64,000 bases of DNA, taken from contig NC_063150.1 of NCBI RefSeq assembly GCF_020921035.1, positions 29,373,826 to 29,437,825 on the forward strand. The letters run 5' to 3'. A model generated the notes under the pieces. That model saw only the letters and a list, made by a program, of their open reading frames with translations. It made no database searches and was not told the origin of the DNA. This document shows, piece after piece, positions 26,016 to 36,500 of this stretch. Position numbers and translations under genes: made by a program. Position 1 is the first letter of the stretch, and each line of letters starts with the position of its first letter. This stretch comes from Rhodamnia argentea. Lineage: Eukaryota; Streptophyta; Magnoliopsida; Myrtales; Myrtaceae.

Positions 26016-28063
26016 TTTTCTTGACAATGGAAGTAGACTTTCTTTCAGCTCTTGCAGTCACTGTGCTGCTCGCAGTTAGTGTCAAGAGCAGACCGCAGGC
26101 ATCCCCGTTACTCCTAATTTGCTTTGCAGTGCTCGGGGTCATAAGGCCAGACCTCGTCTAGATTAGCCACGCAATTTCCTCGCATTGTTCAGGTCTGATT
26201 TCCTCTAATACCTTGAGCAAGACAGGAACAGCGCCTAAGTCCCTCAGTTACTCGATCGCGTCTTGACCTTAAGGCAATGACCCAAGAAGACCCATCATCC
26301 ACACAAATGCAGTTCACCATCCTCTGGAGTATCACACTGGTGCCTCGTGCCTGAATGGCATTCTTTCTGTTCTGGGTGAGATGAGACAGTTTGTACAGTG
26401 CAGAAGCAGCATCGATGATAGCTACAATGTTCCCTCGTTTGACATTGATCAGAGGGCCAATTGCTCCTGCTTCTCCAATCAGACGCCTGTTCGAAGAGGG
26501 TCGATAGTTCAGACAGAGCCGCAGCAGCAATACTCCTTGTTTGAGCTGTCCCGGAGTTCAGTGACCCAATGAGGAACGATATGACAAATGGGTTGTCCTC
26601 CATTAGCTCCTTGTTACTCTCATGGAATGAGAGATTCAAAACCATGGCGGTCAATTCCTCTTCGAGACCAGGATTATCCGTCGCCTTGTTCAGGGAAAGT
26701 GGCTTTAGCAATTTTTGGGGGGTCCCCGCAGATTCCCCGAAAAAAGGCACGAACTGAGGCGTGTCTGTTAGTCAGCTATGAGTTCTTTAGCAGCTGCTTT
26801 CTGATCCCCTAGGGAGGAGGACATTTTGTCGAGGAGTGATTCACAATAATCTTCTCCGCGGTCGCCGGCTGTCTTCCCTTCGTCCTCGATCAAGTTTGGT
26901 AGCTTAAAACCTTGCAACATTTTACGGTTAATCTCTGGACCAAATGATTCGGGGTAAGTCTAGTGTCGTGAAGGTATTGCAGGGTTTGAGGGCATCTCCT
27001 ATGGCACTCATCAACCAGTACTGAATAGGAAGGCGACCGAATGTCTGGAAACAGCCAAAAAAAAAAAAAAAAAAACGTGAGCCTGGTAATCTCTCAAACA
27101 GGCCTAATTTGGAAATAATTGTGACTAAAAAGAAAGGTTGGACAACGGATTAATCAATGCTGCAAGGTTGGATAACGGATTAATCAATGCTGCACTTAAT
27201 TATTCGTAGATCAATGAATCCCTTAATCGTATTGTTGGTGTGTGGGACTTACGTGCGCCCATGCGGCCAATCACCCGCCCACTAGCAGTTATCTACTATT
27301 TCAAACGTGAAGGGTCATGTTCCTTCACAGACGTAAAAAGAAACGACTCATCTCGTTTCAATTGAAGCCTGCCATTGTTCAAGAAAACACAACAGAGACT
27401 ACGTATGCTCTCTCTCCCAAAATTCACTGTTGATTGACAATCAACATCAAGGAACTTCCAAGATCGCAAAGGGGCTCTTAACCTGTGACAATCAAGGTAT
27501 GTTTTCATGATATATCCTTCTCGATCAGTGATTCAAGTATTATATTGTGCATGTTTCCGCAATTAGATCTTAGATCGAAATAGGGTTTTGTACCCTTCAC
27601 GTATAAATACAGTACCTTATCGGAGAAGCTATCTGAAGAAAATATTTGCCCATTACACGGATCTAGAAAAGGATCTATGCGACTAAAAAGAGAAACCAGC
27701 TCTCCCCTGCAATTCTCCTCATTGAGATGGTTCACATGAGAGAATGAAACCAAACAAGAGCCCTACATTCATGATCTGTATCGATTATACGAAAGAATGC
27801 TTCTCTAGTTTAACTTATCAACCGCCATAAGGTGAATGGGACCATTGCAACTCTTCGGGAATTCCCTGCTTGCCATGAGGCTTCTTCTCCGCCCTCTTCA
27901 ACGTCCACTCTGTCAAAAGTTGCAGAGTTTTGATAGCTTCATGGATGGTCTATAGCGTACACTCGTCTTCTTTGGCGATCATCTCCACCAGCCTTGGAAC
28001 TTCGCTCTTCCACTCCTGAGGGCTCTACATTGAACCTCCATCCGAGTCCTCTGCTTCTGCCAT
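26016..28063 (-). pseudogene. U-box/ARM gene copy 1 (PUB9-like), decayed
   Basis: This is a minus-strand relative of the intact gene at 33345-35303. The start region (28063 leftward) reads MAEAEDSDGG and then hits a TAG where the intact copy continues. A second stop falls after KEDECTL, and the reading breaks off after KQGIPEEL, losing most of the first U-box half. The second U-box half is recognisable at about 26940-27050. ARM-repeat sequence runs from about 26750 to 26020 through several frame changes; the two longest open pieces (26295-26750 and 26189-26530) are in different frames. The end aligned with the intact stop is near 26016. No full protein is possible. It is the most decayed of the three copies, which suggests it was the first to die. 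Confidence 0.85.
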
Positions 28064-28337
28064 CTTCTATCACTCACTCTAAGTGACAACACACAAGCAA
28101 CAGAACAAAAATGGACTGAACTCCACAAACCATGCTAGAACTCGATACTGGTATGTCAGAAAAGAAGGGAAGAGCTAAGAAAGGATTCAACTTTGTGTGA
28201 TGTGATCGGTTTTGAATCGGTTCCTTTCTGGTAATCCGGCAGTTTTTCAGTAGATAACCGGTTTCTGATGATCTGGAACTTCTTTTTTCTTTCTTTCTTT
28301 CTGTTTTATCAAAAAAAGAAACTACACGGAACAATGC

Positions 28338-28345
28338 TGACGTCA
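28338..28345. promoter_or_regulatory. TGACGTCA palindrome upstream of U-box copy 1
   Basis: A perfect TGACGTCA lies 275 bp before the copy-1 start codon. The same palindrome is found at the matching place upstream of the other two copies. TGACG-core sites are bound by plant bZIP factors of the TGA class; binding here is inferred. Confidence 0.45.
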
Positions 28346-29215
28346 CTGGAGCCGCTAGTTAACTGAATTTTTCCGACTAAATGAGACTTGAGGATGTTTT
28401 GTCGGCGGTTGTTTGCACCTGCATTGTTGACTTTGCCAAAATAGAGCTAAAAACAGAGAAATTAGTATAACTAGTTCTCCCCAATGCAGTGGACAAAGAT
28501 AATTATAAAGATAAATCAATGGATGAAACAGATGAAGATAAAGGGACAACTGCTGAATGTTGCTTTGATTTTCAAGAAATGTCTGCTTGTTACGCTAGAC
28601 AGGCATGTCCTATGGTTCTATCGACTGGTTAAACTAAGGACATATACATCGTGTAACCTGAATCTTATGTCAATACGAAGTCTGTCAATGTCGAGTATAA
28701 ACAAAGTAGTACTAGAGTGAGAACACTCCCTCAAGGTTGGTGCTGACTGGGATCAGAAAGTATGTGACATACTGAAGTATGCTCTCAAAATCTTCTCTTT
28801 TTACCAAGAAGATCAACTCTTTCTCATACCTTAGAGGGCAACCTTGATGAGAACACCTAGCAAATTGTCCAAGGAGTCAAACATAGGCATGCAAGAATCT
28901 GCCTAGCTGATCTAAACTATCATTTTCTGATTGAATTGAGAAGAAATCGAGAATATGGTCAACTGTTTTCCTATGTGACAAGACCAGAATACAACAGAAG
29001 AACTTCTGCCATCAATTGAATCTCTCTGTCAAATCCATGTACATTCAACGTAAAAGATGATGCTGTTTCTCAAACTATTTGCTAAGCCATACTCCCCTGC
29101 ATGAGCAAAAAATTCCTCTAACCTGTACAGAATCCATGAAACAAATCCAGCAAAAATTGGTTTTGAAGCTGCCGCGAAGAGAATGGTATTCACGAATGAG
29201 TAAAAGCTAATCATT

Positions 29216-30691
29216 CTATGATGCGGCATTCATGATTCTCTTAACAATGGAAGTAGCCTTCCTCTGAGCCCTTGCAGTTGCTGTGCTGCTCGTGCTTAGT
29301 GTGAAGAGCAGACCACAGGCATCCCAGTTGTTCCTAATTTGCTTCGCAGTGTTCGGGTAATAAGAACAGATCTCCTCCAGAATAACCACACAATTCTCTT
29401 TGCATCGTTCGGGTATGCTTTCCCCTAATACCTTGAGCAAGATAGGAACATCTCCAATGTCCCTCAACTCCTCAACCGTGTCTTGATCACCAGACAATTT
29501 CACAAGAAGACCCACCAATTCATCCATACAGGTGCGTTTCTCTAACCGCTGGAGTATCACACTGGTGGCTCGTGCACGAATGGCATTCGTTACATTCTCA
29601 GTAAGATGAAACAGTTGGAACAGTGCAGAAGCAGCGTTGAAGATAGCTAAAATGCTCCCTACTCTGACAACATTGATCAGAGGACCGATTGCTCCCGCTT
29701 CTCCAATCAGACGCCTGTTCGAATCGAGCACCAATAGTTTAGACAGAGCCGCGGCAGCAATACTTCTTGTTCGATGTGTCCTGGAGTTGAGTGACCCAAC
29801 TAGAAACGATATGACAAATGGATTGCCCTCCATTAGCTCCTTGTTGCCATCGACGATTGAGAGATTCAAAACTATGGCAGTCAAATCCTCTTCCAGACCA
29901 GGATTATCTACCGCCTTGTTCCGGAAAGTGGGTTTGGCAATTTTTAAAGGGCCCCCTGAGATTCCCTGAAAAACGCACTAACTGAGTCTCGTCTGTTCAT
30001 CAAATGTCATAGTTCTTTAGCAGCCGCTTGCTGATCATCCAGGGAGGGGGACAATCTGTCAAGGAGTGACTCAGAATGATCTTTGTTGCAGTTGCCGTCA
30101 ACCTTCCCTTTATCTCCCATCAAATTCGGTAACTTAACTCCTTGCTCCTTACAACATTTTACAATTAATCTCAGGCACCAAATGATTTGGTAAATCTAGT
30201 GCCGCGAAGGTATTCCAGGGTTTGAGGGCATCTCTTATGCTCAGTCAGCCAGTCCTGAATAGGAAGGCGATCGAATTTCTGGAAACAGGAAATCAAACCA
30301 AAAAAAAAAGGGAAGAAAATGTGAGCCTGGTAATCACTCAAATAGGCCTGATTTGGAAATAACTGTGACTAAGAACCCGAGGAAACAAGAAGAACGAACA
30401 CAGCAAAATGACTCAAACCTGCCCATTCTCCAAAACAACCGGGTCCACCATCACTTTCTTAGAAATGGGACAGAGGAACTCTTTCGGAATTCCCTGCTAG
30501 TGGCGAGGCTTCTCCTCCGTCGTCTTCAACCTCGACCCCGTGAAGAGTTGCAGAGTTCTGATGACCTCATCGACGGTCTCTAACTTACATTCGTCTTCTT
30601 TAGCGATCATCTCCAGTAGCCTGGACACTTTGCTCTTCAACTCTTGAGGGCTCTTCGCCGGACCTCCATCTGGGTCCTCTGTTTCTGCCAT
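29216..30691 (-). pseudogene. U-box/ARM gene copy 2 (PUB9-like), recently broken
   Basis: The first exon begins normally at 30691 (MAETEDPDGG) but has a TAG at 30497-30499, just before the U-box. The U-box first half then continues in frame (QGIPKEFLCPISKKVMVDP) to an intact GT donor near 30416. In exon 2 the U-box second half (FDRLPIQDWLTEHKRCPQ, near 30280) is followed by stops and frame changes down to about 29900. From 29884 to 29216 a 222-codon ARM-repeat frame stays fully open and ends exactly where the intact copy ends. Copy 2 therefore lost its N-terminal half first, or died recently. A truncated ARM-only product cannot be excluded but has no visible promoter. Confidence 0.85.
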
Positions 30692-30933
30692 CCTGCATCA
30701 CTCACTCTAACCGACACCACTCAAAGAACAGAGGCAAAAAAAAATGGGATTGAACTCGAGAAAATCACAAGAACTCAATGTGGGCGCTTGGAGAATAGAA
30801 GGGAAAAGCAAAGAGAGGATCGTACTCTGTGTTGATGTGATCGTTCTTGAATCGGTTCCTTTCAGTTTCTGGTAATCTGGCAGCTTCAGTTGAGAATGGG
30901 GCTCTGGCAGTTTATTTGGAGCAACAGAAATGC

Positions 30934-30941
30934 TGACGTCA
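30934..30941. promoter_or_regulatory. TGACGTCA palindrome upstream of U-box copy 2
   Basis: A perfect TGACGTCA lies 243 bp before the copy-2 start, in the same sequence context as in copies 1 and 3. The neighbouring G-box of copy 3 is degraded here to TCCGTGGA. Confidence 0.45.
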
Positions 30942-31137
30942 CTGGGGCTGCTTGTTAACTGAAATTCTCTGATTGGATGAGACTTGAGGATGTTCTGTCG
31001 GCGGTTGTTCGTCCGTGGATTGCTGATTTTGCCGAAACAGAGCTCAAATGTCAAAACTGAAATATAATAAGGATTAATAAAAACTAGAAAATTATAAAGA
31101 TTAATCGAAACTGAAAAAGTAAAATTTTCTTAAATTT

Positions 31138-31722
31138 GGCCATGTTTGGTTCAGCATTAAAAATGAGCGTTGAGGCTCTAAAGTCCCTTGGCCAAATGCA
31201 AATGTTGTTTAGCTACTTTTTTAACTTACTTTGGGGACTCTCCAAAGTCCTTTAGCCCAAAGTACCTCTAAAGGTACTTTGGGCTAAAGGATTTTTGCAA
31301 AATGCAACTAATTTTTTTTTTTTTAACTTTGTCATCTTCGCTTGCCGCCACCCCCTCGTCGCCTTCTTTATTGCCGTCGCCTACCGGATTCTTGTCGCTC
31401 GCCCGACCGCCGCCGGACCATCGCCGCCCTCCTCCCGCCGGACCACCATTGGACGTCCGCCCGCCGGACCACCACCGCCGGCCGCCGCCCTCGTCGCCGC
31501 CGGCCATCGTTGGCCGCCGACCGCTGCCTTTTTTTTCAAAAAGAAAAAATACTTTACAAAGTTCATTTTTCACCAAACAACATTTACATCAAAGTTACTT
31601 TCCAAATGTATTCTTAAAATACACTTTACCAAACACTACTTGCATTTTGAAAAAGAAGTTTTGCCCAAAGGTATTTGCATTTTTTCAAAGTTATTTGGCC
31701 AAATGCTGAACCAAACAAGGCC
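31138..31722. mobile_element. Tourist/PIF-Harbinger-like MITE in the flank of U-box copy 2
   Basis: The end GGCCATGTTTGGTTCAGCAT at 31138-31157 is repeated inverted at 31703-31722 with one mismatch in 21. TTT flanks both sides, as a possible 3-bp target duplication. The interior has a proline-coding-like GC-rich block (31330-31520) that gives long but meaningless open frames on both strands. The element is absent from the same place in copies 1 and 3, so it inserted after copies 2 and 3 separated. The superfamily is inferred from the GGCC...TTTGG end type. Confidence 0.7.
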
Positions 31723-31914
31723 TTTAACTTTGATCCTTAAGTTGCAAGGTGACAATTTGAGAATAGACTGACGAAGGTTTCTAGAACGTAATTTCGTATA
31801 TTCGTATCTAAAAATCGAATTTTTAAGACAATGGTTTGAAAAATGTTATACCCTTGTCTAGTTAATCTAGAATGGATGAAATGATGATATGATGGGGTGT
31901 TGAAAAAATTAAGG

Positions 31915-32760
31915 ATAAATGTATCGGAACCGCTAAAACTTGTCACAAAAGTGTATTTGGATCGTAAAACTTTTAAAAAAATGCAATTAAGTGCTAGAAA
32001 TTATCAAATTTGTACAATCAAGTCCTTTTATTAACTCTGTCCAATTTGGCTGATGAAAACTGCTGATGTGAATTTTTCTTTATTATTTTTTCTCTACTAA
32101 GTGGTTAAAACATGAAGCATACGGCCGTAACGAAGTCATTTTCGTGAAAATTCTGATTTTTAAATTAAAAAAATATTTAAATAATATTAACAATAAGAGA
32201 ATTTAAAAAAAAAGGAAGAAGGAAAAATTAGGCGAGGGCTTGCAACCTAAGCTACCTCTGCCCCACCATCGCTAAAAAGGGCCGGCGATGGTGGAGAAAT
32301 GGTCGGCGGGGGTTGTCGAGCCCAACAAGGAGTTGTCGACCCTCGTCCATGTCTAGCCGAGGGTCGCCAATGGTGGGGTGGGGGCCCTTACTCGACCTGG
32401 GAGAGGGCTGCCAACCCCACCAACTATTCCCCCACCATCGTATGCCATTCCTGGCGATGGTGGCAACGACGGTTGCAACGAGGGCTGCGCCTGCTTTTTC
32501 CTTTTTTATTCTTCTTTTCTTTGTTGTATTTTTTAAAAAAAATTCTTAAATCTTAATGTAACTTAAATATATTTGTATTAAAAAATAAATTTTGACTAAA
32601 AAGGGCATCGCTTCAACCACATCAGCTCCACTTAGGATAGAGAAAATAATTAAAAGAAATCATGTTAACCTTTTTTGTTAGCCAACTTAGACATGTGGTG
32701 TTGCTTTGATGTATGGCTTTTCATTTTTAGAATAAATTAATTAGAAAAAAATACATAAAC
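31915..32760. mobile_element. Family X MITE-like element, copy 2
   Basis: The left end, from about 31915 (AAGGATAAATGTATCGG), matches the element at 17131 through the CAATCAAGTCCTTT and AACTCTGTCCAA phrases. It contains the same type of GC-rich interior (32220-32510). The right inverted end is not recognisable, so the element is truncated or diverged and its right limit is approximate. Confidence 0.6.
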
Positions 32761-33344
32761 CTAAGCAAAAGTTCAAGCGATCCTCAGTCATAATTGTCCC
32801 ATTCTGTGCAATTACACTTGGCATATGGCCTTGGCCAAACATGAGAATACCAATGTATTATTTTTAAGAAATGTTTGTCTAGAAAAATAGGTGAACATAA
32901 AAAAGAAGAATACTGGAGTATGCTCTCAAAATCTTCTCTTTTTCTACCAAGAAGATCCATTCTTTCTCCTACCATCAGAGGGTAACCTTGAAAAGTACGA
33001 AAACACCTATCAAATTGTCCAAGGAGTCAAACATGGGCATGCAAGAATATGTCTAGCTGATCTACACTATCATTTTCTGATTGAATCGAGAATATGGTCC
33101 ACTGTTTCCCTATGTGACAACACTAGAATACAACAGAAAGAAATTCTGCCATCAATTAAATCTCTCTGTCAAATCCATGAAATGAAGCTGTTTCTCAATG
33201 TATTTGCTCAGCCAAACTCCCCTGCATGCCCAAAAAATTTCCTCTAACCTGTATGCAATCTGTGCAACGAATCCAGCAAAAATCGGTTTAGAAGCTGCCG
33301 CGAAGAGAATGGTATTCACAAATGAGTAAAGAGAGCTAATCATC

Positions 33345-35303
33345 TCATGATGCTGCTTTCATGATTTTCTGGACAATGGAAGTAGCCTTCCTCTGAGCCC
33401 TCGCAGTCGCCGTGCTGCTCACACTTAGCCTCAGGAGCAGGCTGCAGGCATCCCCGTCACTCCTAATTTGCTTCACGGTGTTCGGGTCGTAAGAACAGAT
33501 CTCGTCCAGAATAGCCACACAATTCTCCTGGCATCGTTCGGGCCTGCTTTCCCCTAATACCTTGAGCAAGAGAGGAACAGCACCAAAGTCCCTCAACTCC
33601 TCAACCGCATCTTGATCGCCCGACAATTTCGCGAGTAGACCCATCATTTCGTCCACACAGAAGCGTTTGATTATCCGCTGGAGTATCACACTGGTGGCTC
33701 GTGCCCGAATGGCATTCTTTACATTCTCGGTAAGATGAAACAGTTTGTACAGTGCAGAAGCAGCGTTGACGGCAGCTACAATGTTCCCTTCACCGATGAC
33801 ATTGATCAGAGGGCCGATCGCTCCCGCTTCTCCAATTAGACGCCTGTTGGAATCGAGAATTGATAGTTCAGACAGAGCTGCGGCAGCAATACTTTTTGTT
33901 CGATGTGTCTTGGAGTTGAGTGACCCAACGAGGAACGATATGACAAATGGATTGCCCTCCATTAGCTCCTTGTTGCTATCGATGATTGAGAGATTCAAAA
34001 CTATGGCTGTCAAATCCTCTTCCAGACCAGGATTATCTACCGCCTTGTTTGGGGAAAGTGGGTTTAGCAATTTCTGGAGGGACCCTGCAGATTCCCCGAA
34101 GAATGCACGAACTGAGGCTTGTCTGTTTGTCAGATCTCGTAGCTCTTTAGCAGCCGCTTGTGGATCATCCAGGGAGGGGGACAATCTGTCAAGGAGTGAA
34201 TCAAAATAATCTTTGTCGCAGTCGCCGGCTATCTTCCCTTTATCTTCCATCAAGTTCGGTAACTCAACTCCTCGCTCCTTACAACAGTTTTCGATTAATC
34301 TCCGGACCAAAAGATTTGGAGTGAGTCTAGTGTCACGAAGGTATTCCTGGGTTTGAGGGCATCTCCTACGACCCTCATTCAGCCAGTCCTGAATAGGAAG
34401 GCGATCGAATGTCTGGAAACAGGAAATCAAACGGAAAAAAAAGAGACAGAGAGGAAAACGTGAGCCTGGTAATCACTCAAATACACCAGATTTGGAGAAA
34501 AAATGTTGAATAAAGGCCAAAAAGATCCGGCGATATCACTATTCCATATCCCGATTCATCAATGCTTTGCTTATTTATTCGTAGAATCAGCAAAACCCTT
34601 TATAGTATTAAGTACAAATACCTTCGCTGAGAAGGTATCTCAAGAAATAGATTGCTGATTACACACGGGTCATAGAGACGGAGATATGCAACTTCAAAGG
34701 GAAACCGGCACTCTACTGCGATCCTCCTCATTGAGATGAAAAAATTGCCACTCTAGTCTAACTTATCAACCGCCACAGAGCAACTAGGAACCGCAGTTCC
34801 GGATCGTCCAAGCAAAGTTTCTCAAGTTACGCCTAATCCCACAAGACGGAACTGAAAATGGATGACCATGACAATCCATAATTCAAATGGCTACCCGAAG
34901 ACAGAGCACTCAAACCCTCCTCCATTGAAATTCACTTAAAGCTAAACAGTACTCAGAGTCACTAGCGAAAGAAGAGCCAGAAAGAAGGAAACAAGAAGAA
35001 CGAGCACAAGAAAATGACTCAAACCTGTCCATTCTCCAAAACAACCGGGTCCACCATCACTTCCTTCGAAATGGGACAGAGGAACTCTACGGGAATTCCC
35101 TGCTTGCCGCCGCGGGGCTTCTTCTCCATCGTTGTCTTCGATCTCGACTCTGTCAAAAGTTGCAGAGTTCGGATAGCTTCGTCGAGGGTCTCTAACTTGC
35201 ACTCGTCTTCTTTAGCGATCGTCTCCAGCAGCCTGGACACTTCGCTCTTCAACTCTCGAGGGCTCTTCGCCAAACTCCCATCTGGGTCCCCTGTTTCTGC
35301 CAT
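33345..35303 (-). CDS. PUB: U-box E3 ubiquitin ligase with ARM repeats, PUB9-like, intact
   Basis: Two exons, 35303-35025 and 34412-33345, join in phase to 448 residues around a 612-bp GT-AG intron. The intron falls inside the U-box after VVLENGQ, a common PUB position. The U-box spans about residues 71-146 (FLCPISKEVMVDPVVLENGQ, then TFDRLPIQDWLNEG, RRRCPQT, LTPNLLVRRLI). It recruits the E2 enzyme to ubiquitinate bound targets. A helical linker precedes it (residues 15-60), and armadillo-type repeats from about residue 170 to the end bind substrate. Length and layout match Arabidopsis PUB9/PUB8-type ligases, some of which bind S-domain receptor kinases; targets here are unknown. It is the only intact member of a three-copy tandem array. 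Confidence 0.92.
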
Positions 35304-35580
35304 CTTGCATCACTCACTCACGAAGAACCGAGCCAGAAATGGATTGGACTCGAGAAACTCAGCGAGAACTCAATATGGGTACGTGAGAATAGAAGGGAAG
35401 AGCAAAGAAAGGATTGAACTTTGTGCTCATGTGATCGTTCTTGAATCGGTTTCTTTCTGGTAATCTGGCAGTTTCAGTTGAGAATCGGATTCTGATAATC
35501 TGGTAGCTTCTTTTGTTTTTTTTTTTTCCAGATGAGTTCATCATATTGATCACGATATGAAATTGGAGTAACAGAAATGC

Positions 35581-35588
35581 TGACGTCA
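35581..35588. promoter_or_regulatory. TGACGTCA palindrome upstream of the intact U-box gene
   Basis: A perfect TGACGTCA lies 278 bp before the start codon. It is conserved in all three copies although the surrounding sequence has diverged. It is a candidate bZIP (TGA/CREB-like) site. Confidence 0.5.
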
Positions 35589-35658
35589 CTGGGGCTGCTT
35601 GTTAACTGAAATTCTCTTGTTGGATGAGACCTGAGGATGTTCTGTCGGCGGTTGTTTC

Positions 35659-35664
35659 CACGTG
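35659..35664. promoter_or_regulatory. G-box CACGTG upstream of the intact U-box gene
   Basis: CACGTG inside CCACGTGG lies 71 bp upstream of the TGACGTCA palindrome. The aligned places in copies 1 and 2 have lost it. G-boxes bind bHLH and bZIP factors. Confidence 0.4.
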
Positions 35665-36064
35665 GATTGCTGAGATTTTGCCAAAACTGTGCTCAAAACT
35701 GAAAAATTAGAAGCGTTAATAAAAACTATAATACTCTAAAGATTAATCAAAACTCAAGAAAACAGAGCTCCCCGATGCTGTGGACAAAAAATAAAATAAA
35801 ATTATAGCAATTAAATAATTGGTGAAGATAAAAGAATTTCATGAATTTGATTTTGATCCTCAAGTTGCAAGGTGACAATTTGAGAATAGACGGACGAAGG
35901 TTTCTAGAACATATAGGTTCACTATTCAATTCCTTGAAAGTATGATTAAGGTAATTTCATGTACGATTTTCGTATCTAGAAATCGAATTCTAGGACGGTG
36001 GTTTGAAAATGTTATATCCTTGTCTAATCATTCTAAGATGAATGATATGATACAGTTTTGAAAA

Positions 36065-36500
36065 CATTATGGACAAGCGTAGTGGAAATTCTAAAACTTA
36101 TCACGAAAATATAATTGAGCCGTAAAGCTTTCAAAAATGACAACTAAATAGCAAAACTCAAGTCCTTTGTTAACTCTGTTCAACTTAGCTAACGGAAAAT
36201 GCCGACATGTTTTTTTCCCCTCTCCTACGTGGCTAAAACATGAAACATAAAACTAGATTAACGTCGTTTTAGTTTAAAATCTGATTTTTCTAATATAAAT
36301 TAATAAATCGTATTAAAAATAAGAGAATTAAAAAAAGCATAAGAAGGAAAAAGCAGGCAAGGGCTTGCAGCCCACACCACCACCGCCGCCCCGCCATCGT
36401 CGGAAAGGGGTGGCATTGGTGGGGGAATGGTCAATGTGGGTTGCCGGGCTCTAGCTAGGAGCTGTCGACCCTCGCTTAGGTCTAGTCGAGGGCCGGCAAG
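36065..36500. mobile_element. Family X MITE-like element, copy 3 (partial)
   Basis: The start near 36065 (ATGGACAAGCGTAGTGG) and the following AAACTTATCACGAAAAT, CAAGTCCTTTGTTAACTC and GC-rich AGGCAAGGGCTTGCAGCCC phrases match copies 1 and 2. It sits in the same 5' flank of U-box copy 3 as copy 2's element does for U-box copy 2, after a shared 200-bp segment (35850-36060 versus 31735-31915). The right end is missing. Confidence 0.6.

Noticed and set aside
31268..31771. Overlapping Pro-, Arg- or Gly-rich open frames on both strands
   Set aside because: They are low-complexity products of a GC-rich block inside a MITE with inverted ends.
33745..34209. 154-codon open frame on + opposite the U-box gene
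   Set aside because: Antisense shadow of the ARM repeats; similar frames appear opposite the two pseudogenes.
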